Shown here in pieces: positions 47,101-59,100 of a stretch of DNA of 64,000 nt. The notes under the pieces were generated by a model. That model ran no database searches, had not been told where the DNA came from, and was given only the letters and a program-made list of their open reading frames with translations. The DNA comes from Owenia fusiformis. Its lineage: Eukaryota; Annelida; Polychaeta; Sabellida; Oweniidae. The position numbers and the translations under genes were made by a program. The DNA is taken from contig CAIIXF020000011.1 in NCBI GenBank assembly GCA_903813345.2, forward strand, positions 18,709,754 through 18,773,753, written 5' to 3'. Numbering within the stretch: the first letter of the stretch is position 1; the number at the start of each line of letters is the position of its first letter.

Positions 47101-50100
47101 TTTTCATTTGGACACCACTTGGACTGGCCAAAGGTGTTCAGATTAGCAGGTGTTCACATTGAGAGGTGTTCATATTTGCAGATGTTCATATTTCAAAGTT
47201 TCTTAATATATGAGTAGATGGGAGATAACATGATTAAGATCGAGAAAAGTATTCACATTGACAGGATGGTGTTTAGATTAGAGAGGTATTAGGATATACA
47301 GGTTTTGCTATACTATGCCTGATTGCCCAAATGAGTTCTATCATGTTAGCCACTTCCAATGTAACTCCTTTTGAACAGTTGTATAAACCACATTAATTGA
47401 TGAAAATGTTGGTCTGTTAGTAATATGTTTTTGCTGAAGATTCTTTGGTCTACTCGTTAAAAGATGTGCTTCTGTGCTTTGTGCTATAGTAAACTATGGA
47501 ATAAAACTACCCTGGAAGTTTAGAACATTTTATTACATGAGTAAAGATAACAGACAAGTAGCCCCTTCTGATGGAACATCGTAAATTATAACTTCATGAG
47601 AAATACTCAAGCTTCAGATAGGAATCTACAGAAATACTATGGAGTATCAGTTCTTGGTTCATATGGTATTATTTTGAAAAATTACAAGGCATTAAGAATA
47701 AACTGTGAAAAATTAGAACTTAGAATCGTGGGATTTGGAAGTGTCCTTTGGTGATCAGTATTATTATATCGAAAAGTTACCATGGCATTCTACCCTGAAG
47801 CCTAAATCCAAATATTCTAGTGATTTCTAGCCTCTGACTATAATGAAACAGTAAAGATGAAGGTCTCTCTCTTTTAAAGGTCCCATGTAAAGTTTAAACC
47901 GCCTTGGCTTATATTTTAGTCTTACCCTTTTATTTTCAAATATAACCTTTTTTTCAAACATCTCTATTTAGAAATAACTTTAAGTCATGAACAATAGTAG
48001 ATAAATGATAAAAACATATTTGCAAACTTTGTATGAGGCCTTTAATGAACTGAAATGAAACTATTGAAAAGGGTACCTACATTTTGATACTCATCACATC
48101 ATGTTGTTTTGCAGCTTGCAATATGTTTCTCCAAACAAACTGATTGGAGGTCATGATCTCTCACGATGATTTGCCAGTATCAGCCAAATAAATGTTGTCT
48201 GTAACAGATTGTGCCTAACAGAAGTTTTTATATGCTATGTTTACTAGAAAACAATTGTATATTATTGGTACGTGTAACTGTAAAAGTAGGGTGGGGTGGG
48301 GTGAATATAGGCTACCTGTTATTTAATTTCAAAACTCAGCAAATGAAATTTCGATAACATTTTGTATATAGCCATTGTCAGAGTCGAGTACATTATTGTA
48401 GTTGAAGCTCTCTTTTTATCTCTTGAATCTCAGGCTTTAAAATCGGTTGAAACCAAGAGATTTTTTCATTTTTGCCACCTTTAGACATTATGCTACATAC
48501 CTATACAACTTCAGATGCTCAACTTAGTAAAATTAGATGGCACGAGACCATTTCTACATATTTTAATACAATTTTTGTATAAATTGGATGAAAATTGTTC
48601 AAGTAAGAACAATTTTAGTGAATAATTTTGTGACAGGTTTTCTCAACACTCTGGGTTTCAAAGTCATTTCTGAGGTGACGAGAAATCTCGTCATTCCAGG
48701 TAGTCTAGAGGTTAAAGAAGTAGAATCAAATTATTGGAAAGTGTAATTTGTATATGTCCAAGTTAACATTACATCGTATACCATCAGGAAATTGTTTTTT
48801 AGGACTTTAGTGAAATGAGAATTCTGTATGTTTATATTGATTTCATATTAGAGGACGGGTGGATCATGGACTGACCAACGGATGGACTGATGCCTAGTTA
48901 GTCAATCCAAGAGGCTTACTACATGCAAGCCAAAAAAGAACCTTCACTTGTACTTGAATAGTTGTTGAAAATAGGAAAATCCAGCAACTTGAGGACACTT
49001 AGCTTGTCTTTAGGGTTGATAAATGTAGACTAAGGGTAATCTGACATAAAGACAATCCTTTATTTATTACTGGCCTAGCTGTTAATCAAATTTGAATTAA
49101 ACACGCTTCTTGTGGAGGTATAATCTTGTTTATCTGGTCATGTAGGAGTGTTGGCGGTACTATGTACTGGTTATTGAAAATACTCCAAAATCATTATCTC
49201 TCGCTCGTGTCATAGGAGTCAAAGATAATAGCAGTGACTTGTGGCAGCTAGGTCAACTTCTATGCATTTAGGGTCAGCTAGGGTCATCTTTTGCTCTTCC
49301 AAAGTTGCATGTGGCAACTAGGTTCATCTTTAATTGCTCTTCCATAGTTGCATGTGGCAGCTAGGGTCATCTTGTATTGTTCAACTACAGTTGCCTATGG
49401 GAGTTTGGCCCATCTTCTATTGCTCTTCCATAGTTGCATGTGGCAGCTAGGGTCATCTTGTATTGTTCTACTACAGTTGCCTATGGGAGTTTGGCCCATC
49501 TTCTATTGCTCTTCCAAAGTTGCATGTGGCAGCTAGGGTCATCTTGTATTGTTCTTCCACAGTTGCCTCTGGCAGTTTGGCCCATCTTCTATTGCTTTTA
49601 CATAGTTGCATGTGGCAGCTAGGGTCATCTTGTATTGTTCTTCCACAGTTGCCTCTGGGAGTTAGGCCCATCTTCTATTGCTTTTACAGAGTTGTTTGTG
49701 GCAGCTAGGGTCATCTTCTATTGCTCTTTCCTAGTTGCTTGTGGCAGCTAGGGTCATTTTCTATTGCTCTTTCATAGTTACTTGTGTCAGCTAGGGTCGG
49801 TCATATTCTATTGCAGTATCCAAATGTTCTGTTTCTTTTCTCTTTACACTATATTCTGTTCTCAACAATGATATCTTACTAAGTTATAGTTGGTTAAGAG
49901 AAATAAAAAGAATAGATTAACAGCATGTTCAAACCCTTTAGTTATGGACTTGGTCTTCATGCAGGTTTGAAGAGGAATAAAACAATTTTACATCTTCCTT
50001 TATCAGTTTTTTTGCAGTTAAAAAACATACATGTTCTCTTCAAGTAGCCGGGATAAGAAAAAGCTTAGAGACGAGGGCTATTATGCAATATAGAGAAAAG

Positions 50101-53100
50101 TGATTACAAAGGCCAGCTCATCATTCATTTATGTCAACAATCATGATCAGTGTGGATCTGGCTTTTCTCATACAGACCTTGTTATATAATTTAGGACGTT
50201 ATATACAGCTTTTCTCTGTTGTAAATCAGTGTTCGGTTACTTTTCTTAAGTTATTATGGTTACGGCTATCTATTAAATCTTTTTGCCCCCTCCCCAGTGG
50301 CGAATATTTGTGGCCAGTTGCGAAATTGTTGAATTTTCATTGTATGATATTAAATGTCATAATATATGAACTTGAAATAAAAATGATTAATAAAAAAAAT
50401 ACTGCCCTACCCAAAATTTCAGAATTGGAGCTAAAATCTTTTTGATTTGAATTTTTGCCCCCCTCTTGAATTTCAGGTCCATCCCCACCCTCCACACCCC
50501 CCTCCCCCTTTGGCTTCTCTATGTTTGTCAGTATTGAACAAACGTGATAATATCATTCTGACACTAATCGTTTTGTTTTGAAACTAAAACTAGAAAGGAA
50601 ACTGATACGGGACCACAGGTTTTGAACTAGTGAGGTAGGCTACTATTATGAAGTGTGTTGTGTTTTATTGATAGAAGACCATGTAAATAGTTCACTTGAG
50701 AATCTCTTTCTGTGTCATTCTTATTTCATCCAATTCCTCTCCTAAACATGGATCAAACATTTCATTTCTCACATTTCATTATAATTAAGAATGTCTCCTA
50801 CATGCCTGCTTACTCTAATTATGACCAACTCAATCTTTTTCAACTCAATTTTACATTTAAAACTCTGTAAGTTTGATACATTATTTGTGAGAGTTTATGA
50901 GTGAAGTGTGGTCTGAAGGGTTGAGGTCTCTAGAAGATCACACTTCACATAGTTTACATTGCTACTTGTTCATTGAGCTCATAGATTATAAATATTAAAT
51001 ATTTTTGTGGCCATGGTATGTTTCTGAACACCTCACCAGCAATATAAACACATACAAAAATAAAAAGAAACATAAGTTGGACATTTTTAATTTATGTCAC
51101 CACCACGGGTATATTGTTATAGTATCCAACTTTTTGTGATGGCGTTTGGTGTTTGGAGTTTAATGTCTGTAACAAATGGCAGGTGGTGACATTTTGCATG
51201 TTAATTGCTTGTTTTAGGCTCGTACCCTCTTGTGTAAGATGATGAATAGGTCATGCTGCATGTGTAATATAGAGGGTGGGGGTTAAAGTATAGGCAGTTA
51301 AAGTTTTTGTCTTCAAGAAAATTTTTTGTTCTTTCTTCCTTATGCACTAGAGACATCTTTTAGTTCTTGTTACTTAGTTAAGTAATTCCATGTGAAAAAA
51401 CATTAATATGATCCAACTGCCAACAAAAATAAGATATACTAGTTCAATACTGCAGCAAATGATGATAAATCGGCAAAAGCTCTCAATTACAATCATACTG
51501 AAGTCATTTCAGTGTGATGTATCTTTTTATGTAACCTTTTATGTTTGACCTTCAATGATTATTATCAGACATCACAAGTACAAAAAGCCAAGTTTTGATA
51601 TTTATCATATCTTATATCTCTCAATTATATGTTATCACAAGATTTCGTTATTCATAAAGCTACAATTAATGGAAACCAGGAAAACTAGTAAAACCAGACT
51701 ATGCAGTAGAGAGATATATAGTAAAACCTGTCTAAATTGAACAGCATTGGAACTGACTAAATGCGTTTCAATTAACAGGTGTTCACATTTCAAATTTTTT
51801 AATGTATGAGTCAATGGGAGATCACAAATTTGGGGCTGAGAAAAAGTGTTCACATTGAGAGGTGTTCAGATGAGAGAGGTGTTCAGATATACAAATTTAA
51901 CTGTAATCAGTTAATACAAATAAATATACTCAGGGAGGAAATGTCAGACAGAACAAAAGAAAAACAACATCTAATCATAAACAAAGATATTAATTTTAGA
52001 TTCCACTGATTTTTAACCATCAGCAATGATTATAATAATTCTACTGGAATTGCCTCTCTGTATTTTTATCTGCTAGTGATTGTTCCTAGCTTATTAGCAC
52101 GATTGGAGTTATTCTGACACGCTCCTTATCATCACGTTCAAGTTCTACTGATGAGAGACAAATTCAAAGTGCACTATTTTCTTGAATTCTTTTGGATTTG
52201 ATTTACTGACCGCAGAGGGAGAGTGGCGCAGAGGCGAGGAGGTTTGGAGAATGTTACTGGACTTATGATCAGTGTCCATAGAGCGATATTTTGCATCAAA
52301 ATGTTTTCATTTATTTTTTGATGTGAAGGTAAAATTAATCCTCGGAGAGCATCTGTTATTACAGGCCACATGAGATTTAGCATTTCTCAACAGTGGATAA
52401 ACACATGTACGAACTTGTATATATTTCGATCATCTGCCAGTGTCAAGGGCATTATGACCCCACCCATTGTTATTGTTTTAATAGTTTTCTTTGATAGAAA
52501 TGTTTTTGGATTCTAATTTTAACACATATATATTTATATATGACATATGAAACATAGTTTAACATATGTTAAATTACATGTAAGATGTTTTCGTTTTATT
52601 TCTTTTAATTTCACAAAGGGAGAGAATGTTTCTTTATATTTTATTTCATTTGGTAATATAAAAGTGATACTTTCATGTAGTTCACATATTTATATTTTTC
52701 TCTCAGTTTAGATAACCTGTTAAAGGTCTGTTCTATTATAGGGGGTGGTAGATAACTATGGGGCATGCAATAGGGGGCAAAACTTATATAAGGTGACTGT
52801 TTGAGTAGATTTAGCTATATAAATTATTGAGATGAAACAAGCATAATTTCCCAAGCAATTAGAAATTAGCTAGAAAGATTTCAAAAACTAGTGAAATAAA
52901 AAGGTAGATGAATTCAAAATGAATAAAAAACTGATATACGTTAATTGATTTGAAAAAAGCAATACAAAAATATGATTTCCAAGTTGAGCTATTTTAATAA
53001 TGTGGAGTGAATCATGTTTGGAAATAAGAGATTCACTTTCAAGTAGGAGATTGAAAATGCAGAATTGAAGATACCCTGCACGCAGAGTCTAGTTATAAAC

Positions 53101-56100
53101 TAAGAAGACTAAGCTCTCTTTTAAGAAGCGAAAGTTGAAAATAAGGAAGACATCATTGGGGAATAGTAGAATAGGGAATAGGGATGGGGAGGGGACTGGG
53201 TTTAAATCCTTACACTATTTTAGTATTTAGCAAGTAACTTATTTATACAGTAATTCCTTGGTTTATGTTTCTCTGATTTCTTGGTTCACTTTGCTCAATC
53301 TTTCAAAATATAACAACCACAAGCTCTTATTCTAGGGCAGTAATGAAAAGTCAGAAGCAATAGACCTTAATGTAAAGTGCCAGAAAACTATTTATATAAC
53401 AATAAGGGGCACAAACTAATAACAAACTAATAAAAACCTTAGTTAGGGTTTCCTGATTTTTCCTAATCTCGTCAAAGTTTTTTATCCAAAGATTTGTAAT
53501 GTATTGTTCTGAACAAGTTTTGAAGTGATTGTATTTCCCTTATTAACGATATTGGACTTTTTCTAAGGGTGTTACACCCTTTGGATGTAAGTGGTTCTCG
53601 GTCAAAGATAACACCTTAAATATTTTCTATGTGAAACTATGAGTATTATACTAGAGGTACGTACTAATATATATCCATATATTCATATGTTCTACAAGTC
53701 AAAATGACTAATGATGAAAAGTGATAAAAAGTCATGAAAATCATTTAATTATTAAAACACAGATAAATCTCCAAGTCTTAAGTATTTAATAATTGGATTT
53801 CAAGGGTATACGCAATCATGCCGTAAAACATTTTGTGAGGGTGTTCAGGCTTACCTCTGCGCTATTCTCTCAACTACCAGCACTCAGAGATACCTGCCAA
53901 CCTAGCCACTGCTCAGTGATACATATTATCTGCACACTGAAGCCTATTAATCTGAAAGGGATACCCAAGAACAATGTCTCAATACTTAAGCACGGAATAG
54001 TACCAAATATCGGCTAAAGAAAATACCAATGGATGTATAATGTTTAGGAATCTTGTAACGAAGCCTGTGATTATATAAGAGCTAATTCAACAATGGCGGC
54101 TGAATTCATCAACGGGGAGTTTAGTGAGATAGGTAAAGTACATATAGGAGTTATTTATATACTCTAACATCTGTTTTAGAATGGTTTCTCCTAAGTTTTA
54201 TCTGTTCATCTTCATGACTTTTGAAGCTACAGGAAGTACTAAGGAGTTCTGTTTTGGAAAAGTTTGATTAAAACCGCATTGGTGGTATATTAGCCATTCT
54301 CTTTCCATTAGATCAAGCCCCTATGGAATAAATAGAATCACCCATGACTTAATCAAGATATCATTTTTATCTCATCTTGAACATGAACAGATGGATTCAT
54401 TTGCAATGCTCGTACAGATTTTGCGATTTAACTATGAATAACAACACTGTAATAATGTCTCAAATCATAGAATATTATCTAATTTTGTCTGTTTCAGTTT
54501 ACTCTATTGATCTTCTTACAGAAATAGTTAGATATACCAGTTTGCTTTTCTCTCATCCTAGAATTTTATTAGATATTACATAATGGGAACCCTGATGCAA
54601 AATCAAAGTATTGAAAAGTATTGAAAAGTATATATCGGGGCATATTATATTCTCTTTGATCCTTTGTGCTTAAAGCCTATCTAGTTTTCATTACTTGATG
54701 GAGGGGTATACAAGAGCTTGGTTCAAAACTAATCGAATTGAATTAATTGATTCTTCACTGTTTAATTAATCAGAATTGTACTAATTTGATATCTACAGCT
54801 ATATAAATCATCAGAATACACATTAAAATTGTCTAAATAGAACACATTTGGTACCTCTAAAGTGTTCCTCTTGGAAGGTGTTCTACTAATAGAGGTTCAT
54901 TTAACATAAAGTGATTTGGTCTTGGGATTCTGAAAAGTGTTCCACTTTCAGAGGTGTTCCATTGAACAAGTTTCACTGTATTTGTGTATTTAACATTTTT
55001 GAGTGGCAGAAAGTAGGAATTGCTTTGGTTTCAGATGTTATTGTTGTTCGTGTGGGCTGATAGGTATTTTTATAATTAGGCCTGCTATTGAAATCATAGC
55101 ATCTGCAGGTATATGTAGTTAGATCTGACATTGAAATCATGGTTTTTCAGTAATGGTAGCATATAGAAACGAAAAGTTGGTTAATGAAAATGTTATCTTA
55201 TTCAAAACAGAGAATTGATAGGTGATTACCCAAATGCGAGTAGGTAGTTACCAGTTTCACCACCAGGTGGCTGATTCGGGTCAATTAACATGGCAGGTAT
55301 ATAAGAAAGTTCCCTTAAACTTGAATATTATCAATTTAAGTGGCTCAATTTTCATATAACCCTTATGTGTCTGATACTTATACTAATGAAAATATGTCCA
55401 GTAAAGCAAAATATTATCTGTCCACTAAAAGAAAAGATATTTCATTTTTTGTGATTTTATAGCATGGGGTCTATGGGGAATCTCCCCGAGCTAGAAGTCA
55501 CATTTTCAAAGAAAATTAATTTTTCAAAGTTGATAAACACTTTTTAAAACCACATTACTAGATGTAATTTTACATGTAGATTTCAAATATGACATTACTT
55601 TGACTTAATTTTGAATTTTTAATGACGTAAATCAAGATTATTTCTACTCGCATCTGGGTTATTGAATAGGTAGATATATTTGATATACGAGTAGTAGTCT
55701 AATTTCATATATCAAAAACAATCCCTTGTAAGGTGTAACACATGTCAGAAGGTCCTAGATAAAGCAAAGGGGGTTCTTATGAACAAGTGAACGCTGCGCC
55801 CATGTGAGATTTTGAAATCTTAAGAACACTGCCATAATACAGGTAAACCCGTGAATGTTAAACATTTTTTGCCAAGAAAAAAAAGTTCAGTGTTGGTAGG
55901 TGTTCACTACAGAGAGGGTAATTTATATACAGACATTAATAGAGTATGTGTGGAGAAAGGGTGTCTACTAGAGACAGGTGTTCACTAAGTCAGGTTTTAC
56001 TGTATATTTGATGCATGGAGCTTTATTGGCCACTCAAATTAATTTGAAAAGTTTCAATTTTAGAGAATTCATCATGTTGAAATTTTTTCCGTATATTTGA

Positions 56101-59100
56101 ACTTCAGCTGGTAAATAAAAGGGTATCAGGTAGATTATGTTTATTTTGCTTGGCTTATTTACATATCCTTCTCTGTCTAGGTATATATTCTTCATTTTTC
56201 TGAAAGGGTTAATTAAGGGAATGTTGATTATTATTGCCTGTTGCTTTCAGTCATTCAGTCCCACCCTTCTACTACCAGTGAAAGATAAAGCCCTTCCAAA
56301 ATAATTCATATCATAGAAACATTCTTTAGGTATGTGATACTTGTACGACTTGTTGTGAGAAAATACCTTTGTGATGCTATGTAAGAAACTTTCCAAGAAT
56401 TTGTGTTTTGCTCATTCTACCATCAATCATAATTTCTCATAGCAGCAGAACATAAAGGAATATATGCATTCAGAATGGAAATCTTCGATATGGTTGGGAG
56501 GGGGGGGGGTATTCCTGGAATGATATCCCCTATTCATTTATTCAGGTATGTGGACCCTATATTCCTCAATTTAACCAAACTAGTGTTTCTGGTTTAATTG
56601 CTGTACTGTTGAATGAGTGATAGTTGAGCCCTATTTTAACATTGAACTTTAACCTCGTATATGTAAATTACAGGGACTTATATCTCAAAGGCTTTGTTTA
56701 ACCTGTTATAACTGTATATAATAGCAGTTCACCCTTTCGGAACAATAAAGTCTTTCATTTAGAATGTTTAAGAATGCATATATTTTGAACCCTTACAAAA
56801 TTAGCTTGAAAAGATGATATAGCGATATATATTATAGCTATTACATAAAATTATGTAACAAAATGCAATGTTTGATATGAATTATTTTGTAAGGGATATC
56901 GCCATTATCTCCTGTTTTGTTGCCATTGGGCTTAAACTTCAGAACTTAGAATTGTCACCTGAATTGGACTTTATTTCACATGGGCTTTAGCATGAGAGAG
57001 TCATAGAATGTATTCACCTATGTCACAAATGTATACATGGAGGAAGAAAAGTCAGTTTTTCAAAGAAAAGGGTAAGTTTTTAATAATCTTAACTTTATCT
57101 CTGGAATTTGTAATATGGGAGGAATGTAGGTTAATCTGCATTACAAATGTTGCAATGTAAACTATTGTACTTTCTCTAATTGAATAATCTATTGTAGTAT
57201 ATTGAAGGTTAGGCCAATTCCATTGAAGTTCATGGAAGGATAGGCCAAATCCATTGTAGTTCATGAATGTAAGGGTAATTCCATTGTAGTTTATTGAAGG
57301 ATAGGCCAATCCTATTGTTGTTCATTGAAGGATAGGCCAATTCAATTGTAGTTTATTGAAGGATAGGCCAATTTTATTGTAGTTTAATAAAGGATATGCC
57401 AATTCCATTGTTCATTGAAGGATAGGCCAATTCCATTGTAGTTTATTGAAGGATAGGCCAATTTTATTATATTTTAATGAAGGATATGCCAATTCCATTG
57501 TAGTTCATCGAAGGATAGGCCAATTGTCATTTCGATGATATAAGTATGTCATGGTAAATCAAGACCAATATTGTATTAAGTCTCTTGATACATCCCCTCA
57601 GGATCAGCATCTTGTATCTTGTAGACGAAGCTCTCTTTTAAATAAGCAAATGAAGCTACTTGAAAGGGTATTAATAGAGGAAAGCTGATGTATGTGTATG
57701 TATCAAAAGATATTAGATATCCCCCCGATTTTCCATATTTAGAAATTTTAGAGAAAGTCTTCTCCATGGGAATAATATCTAAGTTATACAAAGGTGGAGC
57801 AAAATCCAGATTGGCGAAGGAAAATTACAGAGACATTACATTACTACCTGCCTTGGAGAAGTTATGGGAAAAACTAGTTCGACAACGCTTACTTGAGAGT
57901 GAAACCAGAAACAATTGTAAGTACTTAAACAGCAATCAGCAAAATGCCTACGCTCCTAACATGTGCAGCGTCACTTGCTCGTTTAACGTTCTAGAGACTG
58001 TACGATATAACGATGAACTAAACCAAAAGACATTCATGGCATGTATGGACAGTACCCGGGCCTACGATTCGGTGTGGCACGATGGCCTCTTTTTCAAACT
58101 TCATAACATTGGAATAACAGGTAGACTATGGCACATCTTAAGAAAACTGTACTCAAGAATGCAGGGTGCAATTATTTTTAAAGGCAACATAAGCAGCTGG
58201 TTCCCTATAAAGCAATCTATCCGTCAGGGAAGTATTCTTGCTGGCTGGCTCTACACAGTGTATATAGATGAATTATTATGTAATTTAGAACGCTCAAACT
58301 TATGCACACAGATGGGTACCATATTATGTGGAAATCCAACTTACGCCGACGACATCTCTATTCTGGCCAACACTAAGCTTAGCCTTGATACGTTGATTCA
58401 AACTGCCATAATCTACTCTAAGAAATGGCGTTTTGTTTTTAACCTGCAAAAATCCAACGTCATCACTTTCGGTGAATCTAAACACCAGAATTCCCTATTG
58501 ATTCAAAAACGTAAATGGATGTCATCTGATGGAGAAATAATTGAAGTATCCTCACTCAAACATCTTGGAAACATATATGATTCAAATCTCAGTCTGAACA
58601 AGGCCATAGACAAAGCTGCTTCATCCTTGAAAACAACTTTCGCTTCGCTCGTTGGAGTTGGCGTTCACCCGAAAGGTCTAAATCCTCTAACTGGCTTGAA
58701 GCTCATTAACACTATTTGCATCCCTTCCGCCTTACATGGTTGCGAACTGTGGAATGAATTAACAACCTCCCAGTGCCTAATATTACAACGGGCCTACCGA
58801 TTTATCCTCAAGCGCTTGCAAGGTCTATACAGATGCACGAAGACTGATATTGTGCTTGGACTTTTAAACTGTAAAGACATTCTTCAAATTATTGAATTAA
58901 AAAAATTATCTTTACTTGGGCGAATCTGCAACATGGGCAACACTGTTACAAAGAACATTTTCTTATTTCGTGCACATCTATGCAGAACAGAAAATGCTTC
59001 CCATAAACAAAAAGGTTTTATACCAGACATCCAAAACATACTTCAGAAGTACAGTCTAAATGAATACTTAGAAAGATTTTTAGATGACGGGTACTTTCCC

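Noticed and set aside
49348-49708. Repeated 62-81 aa ORFs rich in Cys and Leu
   Set aside because: They recur with the 86-bp array and have no independent support.
51719-51905. Possible coding exon in conserved GTTCAC-rich segments
   Set aside because: The same sequence recurs at six other places; it is a repeat family.
54072-54079. TATATAAG as TATA box for exon 1b
   Set aside because: Only 14 nt from the ATG, so transcription would start inside or after the start codon.
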